Assembly: GCA_027943335.1 (NCBI GenBank)
Contig: BSBK01002801.1
Coordinates: 1,178,384 to 1,242,383 of the forward strand
Length of the DNA: 64,000 nucleotides
DNA from: Chamaecyparis obtusa
Taxonomy: Eukaryota; Streptophyta; Pinopsida; Cupressales; Cupressaceae
Direction of reading: 5' to 3'
Shown: piece by piece, positions 10,741 through 20,779 of the stretch
How the letters are laid out: every line of letters begins with the position of its first letter
Position numbering within the stretch: position 1 is the stretch's first letter
Translations under genes and position numbers: made by a program
The notes under the pieces: model-generated
Database searches by the model: none
Told to the model about the DNA's origin: nothing
What the model saw: only the letters and a program-made list of their open reading frames with translations

Positions 10741-13680
10741 ATGGCAGTGCAGGTCTCGAAGGCAGAGCAGGTTTTGAAGGCAGCTCAGGTCTCGAAGGCA
10801 TTTCAAGGTGTCCAGGTAACGAGTGTGGTGAATGCATCTAAACATGGTTAGTCTGCTAAGGCTTCTTCAGTGGGTAGTTTCAAGGTGGATATTAAAAATT
10901 CCAAGTGGGGAGACATCCCTTTTGACGATCTTGATTGTGTGAATTTGGTAGAATCTAGTCATATTCCTTAGAGGGTTCTAAAGAACGAGTGATGGAGAGA
11001 TCTTGCATTTCACACTCAACCTACTTCTTCATATTTTCAAAAAAAATTGGTCGTCATTCTTTTCCTCAAAAGGATAGGGCATCGGTTTATGAAGGCATAT
11101 TAGGGCCTTCACGTATGGATCTTTGCAAGGGTTTGAACAAATTTCAACAGCCATCTGGAAAATTTCATTTGAGAAAGCATCGACTCCAATCACCCTAGCT
11201 TCCTTTTGATATTTGTGAAGGTTCACCGTCACTATCGTCTTGTTCAGATTTTAAAGATTCCCTATCAAATTTTAGCCCTCGACCTAGTTTAGTTAGGGTT
11301 TATGCGTCACATGACATGAATGATTCTTCTTTTCTCTCATCTTATGTTTCTTGGCCTAATAATATGCATTTAGGAAACCCTAAGTTTCTCTCTTCGCCAA
11401 ATAGGGTCCCTATTTCTATTCCATCTCACTTGTCGCGAGCTACATTTAAACCAAATTTTCCTCAAAAAAATCACCAACGGGTTTCTAAAGATCTTTCTTC
11501 TTCCATGTATTTTTATGGAATGCAAGGCTTTCATAAACTTGGCGATGCTCGAGTTTCACCTGAGGTCGAGGCAATTTTTCTGGAACATATGATTCAACCT
11601 ACTATTGATTTTCTATGAACATCAACATTAATCGGTAAGCTTCAATCCTTTGTCTCTTTTCCAAAAAATTTAGCTTGGCCCAAGCAACATTGGACTGGCA
11701 TAAGGATGTTGTTCATAAGTTTAAAGGTTGTTTTTGTAAAGGAGTAGGTATTTATACTCTTGCTTGGGTGCCCCATTTCAATATTGATTTAGCTCCTCCC
11801 CTTTTCATGCCCTATTGGGTTTCTTTGCCAAGGTTACCTTTGGAGTACAAAGATCCTCATTTTGTTGAGATTTTGGCCAATAAAATAGGCATCTTTTTTA
11901 AACACAATCTTATTCCCTTTGAACAGGCACATTCATCTGTTAGGGTTTTTCTTCTTCTTAGCCACTCTAAACCTATCCCCTCCTCAATATCTATTTGCTC
12001 TAAATATGGGGTTTGGGTTCAGTCAACCCATATTCAAGATCTGGCCATAGTGGATATGCATTCCTTTGTGGCGAAGTCTTGGAGCATTTTTTCTTTGTAA
12101 GAGCTGGGTACTCGACTTGCATTGTAATAACTTCATGCTAAGTCTGTTTAGCATTATCTAAGGGCGAGCTAGTGTTTTTAGACACTCAACCGAGTAGACT
12201 TGTAATTGTATTTTTGGAATCAATGGACGAGTGAATCTATGTTTATTTGCTTGCTATTCTGGTGCATCGACTCATATTGGAATCATTTGGGACTTAGTCG
12301 GATCGGATCATTTTTCTTTCGCATGTGCATTTTGGTGAAGGTGTAGTCTGGGTTCGTCTCAATGCAAGGCAAACCTAGACTACACCTTCATTGAAATGCA
12401 CATGTGAAAGAAAAATGATCTGATCCGACTAAGTCCCAAATGATTCCAATATGAGTCGATGCACCAGAATAGAAAGAAAATAAACACGGACCAAGAAATA
12501 TGTGCGGGCGCAGCCCCAAAGTCACTCGTCCATTGATTCCAAAAATACAATTACAAGTCTACTTGGCTGAGTGTCTAAAAACACAAGCTCGCCCTTAGAT
12601 AATGCTAAACAGATTTAGCATGAAGTTATTACAATACAAGTCGAGTACCCAGCTCTTACAAAGAAAAATTGTTCCAAGGCTTCACCATAAAGGAATTCGG
12701 ATAGTGGATATGCATTTTGCCTCTTTAGGTCATTTCAACTTTCAATGTGAAGGGTCTTCTATTATGACAACTGAAGTTTTATCTAACCTCTCATCGGATT
12801 TTCATTCTTTCCCTTTTTTCCAGTCTCGATTATTGACTCTGAATTATTCTTAGCCATCAAAACATGATTTAAATTCTCAATCTTCAGTCATTCTATTTAA
12901 ATCTATTTTTCCATTTGAATAAAGACGTTCATTTGATAATAGCTAGTTGGTTGATGTCTTTGTTCCTTTGCATCTTTTTTATTTCAAGAAATTTGGTCTC
13001 TATTCGTTTGTTGAGAATGCTTCTTTGAAGTTGAATTGGTCTTCCTTTCATAGGTTTAATATTAAGCTTAATTTTGATAAGTCTAGTTTTTTTTATTCGG
13101 GTCAATGAATCTCACATAAGGGCTATGCTTGCTTCTTGTTTCAATTTTTTTCCTTCTACTTTTCTTTGTGTTGATGATCCTATTCCTCGAATTAGTCTCC
13201 CTTTGTATTCATATTGCTCATCTCTTAGTATTCAATTTATGGATGATAATCCCATTCATAATCTGATGTTCAATAGTCAACCTTTCATTCCAGTGGCTAT
13301 ATCTTCATCATCATCTTCTATCTCTGAGGAGGAACTTCAATTGATGGCTAATGATGTTTTAATTTATGTTGCATCTGAGTTAATAGATGAAATTGCCTGT
13401 GAAGAATTTTCTGATTTTTATTCATCGTAGTCTTCTTCTTTTAGTGATCCATCATTGGATCACCAGTCTGGTGGGTATTCTTCCTAGTCCTTCTCTTGGA
13501 AGGATTTTAATTTTTCTCAAAAATTAGCTTTGGCTCACTCTCCGATGCATTCTGATGTTTATATAAAAACTCCCAAAAAAGGGGGTGTGAAACCTTTGTC
13601 TATAAAAATTGAGGAAATAAAAGTTGGTATTCAATCCACTATTGTGGATAAATTTTCTTCTCAAGTAAGAATGAGGAGAG
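10741..13680 (+). pseudogene. LINE 1 ORF1 remnants (DUF4283-like)
   Basis: The first ATG at 10741 opens a frame with several stops. The best-preserved part (11675-12100) reads LAWVPHFNIDLAPPLFMPYWVSLPRLPLEY in meaning, i.e. the W-x-P-x-F...PxWVxLPxLPLEY pattern of the DUF4283 domain found in plant L1 ORF1 proteins, which bind the LINE RNA. The foldback at 12063-12700 interrupts it. Afterwards the frame resumes with the same DMHFASLGHF context, then decays to about 13680, next to the ORF2 start. Confidence 0.7.
12063..12700. mobile_element. Foldback element with ~290-bp inverted arms
   Basis: The two halves are near-perfect inverted copies: the left arm begins CCTTTGTGGCGAAGTCTTGG and the right arm ends CTTCACCATAAAGG. 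The arms meet near 12352-12374 around a loop of about 20 bp (pairing GGTGTAGTCTGGG with CCTAGACTACACC). The right arm carries about 35 extra bases (about 12490-12525). The element is flanked by the 16-bp direct repeat ATAGTGGATATGCATT (12047-12062 and 12701-12716), and the LINE ORF1 sequence continues across it. No ORF. It could be a foldback/MITE or a head-to-head pair of one short element. Confidence 0.85.
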
Positions 13681-13681
13681 T

Positions 13682-14407
13682 GTGCATCTCTCCTATATTG
13701 GCATGAATATCGTATCTTGGAATGTTAGGGGCTTGAATCCCCCTAATAAGAGGGGAAGAATCATGAATTTCTTGGATTCTTCACAAGAAGACATAATTTT
13801 ATTGCAAGAAACTAAATTATCTCAAGAATCCTTTGATAAAATATTCCAAGATTGGTCTCAGTGGAAATCTGTTCTTATTCCCTCTTCTATTGCTTTTGTT
13901 GGTCTTATTTCTCTTTGGAATCCTAAGACAGTTAGTGGTCATCTTGTGTATTTGGACTCTAATTGGCAATTATTGAAATTTAGTTGGTTTGATCTTTCTG
14001 TTTTGCTTTTTAATGTATATGGTCCTACTTCTCCTCATGAGAAAATTATTCTCTAGAATTCCTTAACTAATCATATTCAACAATATGAGGACCATCATAT
14101 TATTTTAGGTGGTGTTTTCAATGCTATTACCTCCCTGGAGGATAAATATGGGGGCACTCCCATAGCTCAATGGGTCATTGATGATTTTTCCTTTTTTATT
14201 CAAGATAATGCTTTTTCTAATATCTCCCCGAGTAATGGTTCCTTTACTTGGACTAATAGAAGAGAAGTTTCCCGAATTTCCATCAGACTTGATAGGTTCC
14301 TCATTTCTCATGAGCTTAGAATTATAAATTATTCTTTTAAATCTGAAATCTTATCAGCTGCAAAGTCAGATCACTTTCTCATTTCTCTAGTAATAGATAA
14401 AGTCTAG
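13682..14407 (+). pseudogene. LINE 1 ORF2, AP-like endonuclease domain
   Basis: The frame starts near the ATG of MNIVSWNVRGLNPPNKR and shows the exonuclease/endonuclease/phosphatase motifs: N and W in NIVSWNVRGL, catalytic E in LLQETKL, NVYGPT, GGVFNAI (normally GDFNAI, so the key Asp is lost), RLDRFL and SDHFLISL. A TAG near 14056 and another at 14405 break it. The domain nicks target DNA for target-primed reverse transcription. Confidence 0.88.
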
Positions 14408-15638
14408 TGAAAGCATCTTTTTGCAAGTCCTCTTTTAAGTTTGAAAAGATTTGGTTTACACATCCCCATTTTCTTTTTCTTTTACGTCAATGGTGGGTTA
14501 GTGCTCCTTTGTGTAAGGGAACTCGTATGTTTCAATTTTATAAGAAATTAAAAATTTTTAAATAAAAAATCATAGGATGGAATAAAGGGTTTTTTAAGAA
14601 TATTTTTCATGAGAATGATGAGGTAGAGAAGGATCTCAAGATTATTAATGAGCACATTGCCAAATTTGGTTTAGACCCTTCTAGTTATGAGAGACAGAAA
14701 AATCTACAGTCATATTGGAAAGTTCTATGTACTAGAAGTGAGATGTATTGGAGGCAAAAATCTGGAGAGCTTTGGTTGAAAGAGGGGGACAAAAATAATG
14801 AATATTTTCAGTCTTCTGCCAAAATTAAGAAATTTGTTTCTTCTATTTTCTCTATAAAAGAAGCTAATTTTGTTTCTTGTCTCTCATCTAAGAAAAAAAT
14901 TAGAAATGAAGGTGTTCGGTTTTTCAAAGATTTTCTTGCTCCTCTTATGCTTCTAGAAGTAAATGATTCTAATGTTGTGGAGCTTTTGCAGTCCATTCCT
15001 AATCTGATTTCTCAAACTGATAATGAGTTATTGATGAAACCTTTTTCTGTGGAGGAGCTTCACACAATTATTTTATCTATGGCTTCGGTCAAATCTCCAG
15101 GTCCAGATGGCTTCACAATCTTTTTTTAAAAAAATGTTGGGATGTTATCAATTTTGATCTCTTAATGGCTATTAAAGAATCTTGTAGGGAAGGTTGTGTT
15201 CTAATAAATTTCAACACTACATATCTTTCTTTGATTCCTAAAACTAAGGATCCCCAAACCTTTGCGTATTTTAGGCCCATCTCACTTTGCAATTATATTT
15301 ATAAAATCTTTACAAAAGCTATTTACTTAAGATTAAAGCTTCCGATTTCTAGAATTATCTCTCCTCGATAGGGCGGCTTTGTTCCTGGAAGAGAAACTTT
15401 TGATGGTGCTCTTGTTGCGCTTGAAGTCTTGCATTCTATTGAATCTCATCAGATCCCTTCTTTTACTGTGAAACTTGATATGATGAAATCTTATGATAAG
15501 GTATGTTGGTCCTTTTTGTTGAAAGTCCTTCATAAATTTGGCTTCTCTGATTCTTGGTGCAAATGGATCAAGAATTGTATATCACGAGCCTCTTTTTCAG
15601 TCATCATTAATGGTGTCCCCTCAAGATCCAACGAGTGA
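14408..15638 (+). pseudogene. LINE 1 ORF2, reverse transcriptase N-terminal part
   Basis: RT blocks are readable through several stops: WLKEGDKNNEYF, MASVKSPGPDGF, LIPKTKDPQTFAYFRPISL (RPISL), GGFVPGRETFDGAL, VKLDMMKSYDKVCW (motif A, here D-MMKSYD) and VIINGVPS. The domain then stops at about 15638, inside the block that should run into GLRQGDPLSP. That block is found again at about 37860, so the RT was split by an insertion. Confidence 0.88.
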
Positions 15639-15906
15639 TAGATAGATGTTGAAAGCTTGAGCCTGCTTTCTCTTCTGATACTTCTCCCTGAACAACACCT
15701 GACCACGATAGGTGGGACACTATCCATCACTGCCCTACCATTTTATAGGTTATCACGTAATCTTTGTCGAATGGGGGGGTGGAGCACTAGCGATCGATTG
15801 GATGGAGGCCCTTTTTCATATTATTGTGTCGATTCTCGGCCGACAATGAAAGAATGAAGGATGGCTTACAATGGGAGGGAGATTAAGGAGTATTTTGTAG
15901 GTTAAT
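15639..15906. other. Left part of an unclassified ~0.75-kb segment in the LINE
   Basis: This sequence is not LINE, yet it lies between the LINE RT break and the Gypsy LTR. Its continuation is 37378-37855. The two pieces together (about 745 bp) formed an insertion or fill-in that was already present when the Gypsy element arrived. No terminal repeat or domain recognised. Confidence 0.55.
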
Positions 15907-16579
15907 TGACACAAGGCATGGAGCAAGAGGGGCCAAACAATGGCACACCCTAATGATCCAAGCCTGCTCAACACATGCGGAAGTAAACAACAACAACAGT
16001 GAGAGAGAATGCAAGATCTTTCATATATTTCATCAAATAGAATGATACATGCCAGGCTGTAAGGCCTTCCCAGTTAGGGCTAGATATTAAAATGAAATAC
16101 AAAAGTCCTCAAACAAGCGAGGATCTATCAAAATCTCTACTTCTATCTTCTACCAAACTCCTATCCAAAAACTACCTTCCTAAACTACAACCAAACAACT
16201 ACATTTATACAAGAGTCTACCGAACTGAGTCGGCCTTCAGATCCACAATCAATGGAAAATGGTCAAATCTGGGACCACATGCTTCCCAATGATGGATTCC
16301 AACATTAAATCCATGACCCAACATAAATTCACAAGTTGACCACAACAGAAACTAAAACTAAACTCATCGGTGAGCAAGATAACCGAGAAGCAGACAAGCA
16401 ACGTCGAGCGCCAGTGAAACAACCGACTGCCCAGGAGATAACCAACCACACTTGGTAACCAAAGGAAACTGACCAACTACTGACCAAATCATTCAAAGCA
16501 AGAATAGAGCAACACAGACAAACTCCAAATTATTTTTGGTGACATAGGATTGCCAAGGACCTGAGATGCTCCTGCATCA
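15907..16579 (-). repeat. Gypsy 3' LTR
   Basis: 673 bp; on the minus strand it starts TGATGCAGGAGC and ends GTGTCA. Pairs with 36703-37377. No clear polypurine tract precedes it. Confidence 0.9.
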
Positions 16580-16599
16580 GACACCTGGGGTTATTTTGA

Positions 16600-17246
16600 A
16601 ATGATTCTCCAAATCATTTGGTAGGTCTAGTCTGAGTTGCATCCAACTCAGACTATGAAATCCATGAAATTTCTTCCATCGGTGTATTCTTCCACTTTAC
16701 CATATATTCCATATATTATTTTCCTCTTGTACTCTTGCCAACTCTTTCCTTCAAAATCTGTTCAATTTCTTCATTCTGCTTCTTAGGATATTATGTCAAT
16801 ACTATCATTTCTTGATCAGGTTCATGACACTCATACAAATCAGAAATGTTAAAAATGGGTGATATGTCCATGTCATCAAGTAACTCAATCTCATATGCAT
16901 TTCCACTATCAAATTTCTTTAAAATCTTGCAAGGTCCAAACTTCTTCATCTTCAGTTTCCCATATGTTCCAGCAAGAAATTGGCCTTTCTTCAAATGAAT
17001 CATCACTTCATCACCAACATCAAAATTTTTATGTCTCCTTGATCTATCAGCTCTGTCTTTGTATTTCTGATTACTATCTTCCAGCTTCAGCTTCACATCT
17101 TCATGCAATGTCTTCATGTACTCAGCAAATTTTACTCCTTCAACACTTTTCTTATTCTCATCAGCAATGTCTCTCAAATCAAATATTTCTCTCAATTGTG
17201 TGCCATTCACAATCTCAAATGGCATCTTTCTAGTACTCCTATTCAT
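16600..17246 (-). pseudogene. Gypsy integrase C-terminus: GPY/F and decayed chromodomain
   Basis: This is the same frame as the integrase, after a TAA at 17247. The region reads NRSTRKMPFEIVNG, then a long helical stretch, DVGDEVMIHLKK, and the GPY/F-type block GTYGKLKMKKFGPCKILKK ending near ISPIFNISDLYE. Beyond the stop at 16791 the frames still show EYMVKWKNTPMEEISW, the Y-x-V-K-W...W core of a chromodomain, broken by stops. A chromodomain identifies the element as a chromovirus and would direct integration to modified chromatin. Confidence 0.82.
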
Positions 17247-18095
17247 TTAATTATTGTATGCAAACTCTTCTTGTGCCAACACAAAATCCCAATTACTCGG
17301 TGTGTCTCCAACTAAGCATCTCAAAAGATTTTCCAAACTTCTGTTCACAACTTCAGTCTGTCCATCGGTTTGTGGGTGAAATGTAGAACTATATTTCAAC
17401 TCAGTGCCAAATTTCTTCCAAAGGGTTTTCCAAAAGTATCCAACAAATTTACTGTCTCGGTCAGAGATAATACTCCTCGATAATCCATGCAATCTGACAA
17501 TTTCCTTAAAGAAAATATCTGCTACATGTACTGCATCTGATATCTTTCTACAAGGTATAAAATGTGCCATCTTAGAAAATCTATCCACAACAACAAATAT
17601 AGAATCATTACCTCTTACTGTCTTCGGTAAGCCAAGAACAAAATCCATACTGATGTCAATCCAAGGTTTTTTAGGAACAACAATTGGTGTATACAATCCA
17701 GTATTCTGACTTACTCCTTTTGCAACTTGACAAATTCCACAACTTTTCACAAATTTCTGAACATCTTTATACAACTGTGGCCAATAGTACTTCTCCTTAA
17801 GAAAATTCCATATTTTATCAATACCAAAATGTCCAGCCAAACCACTACTATGTTTCTTCTTTATCAAATTAGATCTCATTACTCCTCTTGGTATACACAA
17901 TTGAAGACCTTTAAACAACATACCTTCCTGAATAAAATATTCATCCCATTTAGTATCTTGTTGATCTTGAATAGGTGCTCTGCACTTTCTCCATGGCTCA
18001 AAAAAATCAGGGTCAAACTCATAAGAATCTCTCATCTCATCAAAACCAAGAACTTCAATTTTTATCTCGGTCATCAAAGATCTTCTTCTACTCAA
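17247..18095 (-). pseudogene. Gypsy integrase (HHCC and DDE core)
   Basis: The N-terminal zinc-binding HHCC motif is seen as H...H(FGIDKIW)...C-x-x-C in SCGICQVAKG. The catalytic core follows: WIDISMDFVLGLPK (first Asp), IISDRDSKFVGYFW (second Asp), and the Glu in FHPQTDGQTEVVNRSLE. It ends at a TAA at 17247-17249 within the normally continuous stretch EFAYNN-MNRSTRKMPF. 282 codons are otherwise open. Confidence 0.92.
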
Positions 18096-18107
18096 TGCAT
18101 CAGTAAC

Positions 18108-18458
18108 TTAGTTAGTGACTCCACTCTTATGCTTTATCACAAATGTGTAACTCTGCAAATACTCAACCCATTTCATATGTATCTGATTCAATTTATTCTG
18201 ACTACTCAAATATTGTAAAGCCTTATGATTAGTATACAACACAAATTCACTCGGTATCAAATAATGTCTCAATTTCTTCAGTGCTTGAACAATAACATAG
18301 AATTCTTGATCATACAGAAAATACTTCCTTCTAGCATCATTCAAATTTTCTCTAAAGAAAGCAATAGGTTTACCTTCTTGACTCAAAACAACTCCAATTG
18401 CACTTCCACTTGCATCACATTCCACTTGAAATACCTTACTGAAATCAGGTAATGCCAA
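18108..18458 (-). pseudogene. Gypsy RNase H domain
   Basis: Open for 116 codons in the pol frame: FQVECDASGSAIGVVLSQ (catalytic Asp), KYFLYDQEFYVIVQALKKLRHYL (Glu) and VLYTNHKALQYL. The second acidic position is Asn rather than Asp in TNHKAL (usually TDH), a damaging change. Bounded by TAA at 18108 and stops at 18480 and 18528. Confidence 0.9.
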
Positions 18459-18527
18459 AACAGGTAATTCAACAACCTTCTACTTCAGAGTCTCAAAACT
18501 TTTGTCAGCTCCATGTGTCCACTTGAA

Positions 18528-18874
18528 TTATCTTTTGTCTCCTCTCATAGTCTCAATCATAGCATTACAAATTGAACTGAAATTCCTTATGAACTTTCGG
18601 TAAAAACTTGCCAAACCATGAAATGATCTTAGCTCACTAGCATTCACAGGTGTAGGCCAATTCAAAATAGCTTCAATCTTTTCAAGATCCATCTTCAAAC
18701 CATCAACAAAAATAAAAAATCCCAAATACACAATCTCCTCTTTCATGAATGAACACTTTTTCAGATTTATCAGCAACTTTTCCTCTTTCAATATCTGCAA
18801 AACTTGTCTAACATGCAACAAATGTTCTTCTCTAGTCTTACTGAATATCAGAATGTCATCAAGATATACAATCA
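18528..18874 (-). pseudogene. Gypsy reverse transcriptase, C-terminal part
   Basis: Begins at the inner border of the 15.5-kb insert with LIVYLDDILIFSKT (the YLDD catalytic motif), then FMKEEIVYLGFFI and the connection region LRSFHGLASFYRKFIRNFS. It continues the RT that ends at 34403 in ...[10 protein letters not shown]. One or two codons between FLGK and LIVYLDD are lost or replaced at the junction. Confidence 0.92.
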
Positions 18875-18925
18875 GGGTAAGTGCACAAAGATGGTGGACC
18901 AAAAAGGGGGTTTAAGATGCCACTT
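18875..18925 (+). repeat. Left terminal inverted repeat
   Basis: GGGTAAGTGCACAAAGATGG, then TGGACCAAAAAG, and after a 9-bp G/T-rich insert AAGATGCCACTTTT. Matches the right end inverted, with one mismatch in the first 32 bp. Confidence 0.88.
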
Positions 18926-19079
18926 TTTTCCTAAAATCAGAAAACTCTGAACTTCAACAAGAAATTGAAGATAGTTAGACTCAAAATTTTAAGATGCGAC
19001 AAAAAAAGAGTTGTAATACTCTGAATCTAGTTCCTAAACTACTAACTTATTTTGAAAATGGTGCAGATTAAGGCCCTCA

Positions 19080-19325
19080 AAAAGGGGGAGCACAAAAAGT
19101 GGTCCTATTTTTTGTCCAAAAACATAACATAGCGTCTGGTGTGCTCCCCCTAAAATGTTAATTTTTTTTTTGAATTTTTTTAATCGCTCCAATGAGAAGT
19201 TAGCTAACACCACGTAGTTTATCCCAGATTGTTTTGGTAATTTTTTTATGAACGTATAATTTTTGATGAATTTAGGAAGTGCACACATCCTGAAAACATG
19301 AAATTTCTGTGTGCTCCCCCTAGAA
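19080..19325. repeat. Subterminal motif repeats GTGCTCCCCCTA
   Basis: GTGCTCCCCCTAAAAT (about 19138) and GTGCTCCCCCTAGAAT (about 19312) in one orientation and GGGGGAGCAC (about 19084) in the other. They lie 200-450 bp from the left terminus, where transposase-binding subterminal repeats are expected. The function is inferred. Confidence 0.6.
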
Positions 19326-19787
19326 TCATTTAAAACTAATAAAAAATTAAATTTTCTTTTTTTTTAAAGTGTGTAGAATGGAGTCTAGTTTCTAAAAATG
19401 TAACTTATTGCAAAATTCGATGAACGAGCCAAATCTATGCCCAAAATACTACATGTTGGTTTTTTACAAAAAATAGACATACACACAAAAGAAATTAGAG
19501 TTGAAAAACTTAACATAATTAGAATTCAAAATAAATTATATGCTTAGATAGCTAATAGAGAGATTTGCAATATCATGTTGTCTGATTTTTACGTTCTTGA
19601 GCCACGAGTAAACCTAACGAGGAGCACACAAAAAAAGATGTCATTTTTTTGTATGTCTACTGGAAAACATGTCTCAGGCCTATTTCAATCGTCCAAGCCT
19701 TTGGGTTGGATCTCCAAGGCCAATCCAAGCCTTAGGATTGGTAAATTCAAATCCTTTACAAAGCACGCATGCACTAAAGCAAGCACG

Positions 19788-19900
19788 GCCTATAGGGCAT
19801 GCACACTATGTAAATTTATGATTTTCATAGCACGCTCACGCTATGAAAATCATAAATTTACATAAGGCGTGCACCCTATAGGGCATCCACCCTATGTAAG
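19788..19900. repeat. Large palindrome near the left end
   Basis: Two arms of about 25 bp, TATGTAAATTTATGATTTTC and its inverse, flank an ATAGCACGCTCACGCTAT centre. The palindrome is extended outward by CCTATAGGGCATGCACAC and GGCGTGCACCCTATAGG. The whole can fold into a stem of roughly 45 bp with few mismatches. The outer parts carry the same GGGC...GCCC core as other subterminal sites. Confidence 0.85.
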
Positions 19901-19932
19901 ATATAGATTCACATAGTGATGAGAAATAGTCA

Positions 19933-20355
19933 AAGTGAGAGAGAGAGAGAGAGAGAGAGCTCTATCTCTCTCCCTCCCCAATACTCTCTCTCTCCCCCTT
20001 ATCACTATCTCTCTCTCCCTCTCTCCTCCTTATCATTCTCTCTCTCTCTCTCACCTTCTCACTCTGACCTTTTGTATCTCTCTCTCTCTCTCCCTTCTCT
20101 CCTCTCTCTCTCTCTCTCATCACCCTCTCTCTCTCTCTCTATCTCTCTGTCTCTTTGTCTCTCTATCTCTGTCTCTGTCTCTATCTCTATCTCTCTCTCT
20201 CTCATCACCCTCTCTGTCTCTGTCTCTCTCTCTGTCTCTCTCTCTCTCTCTCTCTCCCCTTACCCTTCTCTCCTACTCTCTCCATTCTCTCTCCCTCTCC
20301 CCTTCTCTCTCTCCTTACCCTTCTCTCCTACTCTCTCCATTCTCTCTCCCTCTCC

Positions 20356-20449
<94 letters not shown>
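19933..20449. repeat. (CT)n / (AG)n microsatellite block
   Basis: About 515 bp made almost only of CTCTCT with CCCTT, GTCT and ATCT interruptions, preceded by GAGAGA near 19939. The final about 90 bp is nearly pure CT. It gives long Ser/Leu- or Arg/Glu-rich ORFs on both strands that are artefacts. It lies between two palindrome clusters. Confidence 0.95.
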
Positions 20450-20454
20450 TCCAT

Positions 20455-20580
20455 TTTTCATGTTTTACATAGGGTGTGTGCACTATAGGGCGCACGCCCT
20501 ATTTAAGACTATGCATAACATATTTTTTGTTTTGTATAGGGCGTATGCCCTATAGCATGCTCACGCTATGTAAAACTAGA
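20455..20580. repeat. Subterminal palindromes with GGGCGYRYGCCC core
   Basis: ATAGGGCGCACGCCCTAT (about 20486) and ATAGGGCGTATGCCCTAT (about 20535) are near-perfect palindromes, followed by AGCATGCTCACGCTATG. The same core recurs near the right terminus (34208, 34302). Confidence 0.85.
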
Positions 20581-20779
20581 AGAAACAGTCTTATTTGCCA
20601 AGGATCTCGTGAAAGAGGCCCACTTTTTCTTATGTTATCTGAATTCTGCATTTTCTCCAACAAGTTTTCGCTTTTCATGGTGTTGATAGTGACAAATCAA
20701 CATCATTTTGCATGATAGTGACAAGTTTTTGCTTTGCACCATCGTGAAAGTCAATTATTGGAATCAAAAAGACAAAAAG

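Noticed and set aside
19916..20555. Long overlapping ORFs rich in Ser/Leu (plus) and Arg/Glu (minus)
   Set aside because: They are translations of a CT/AG microsatellite in different frames, with no other sequence content.
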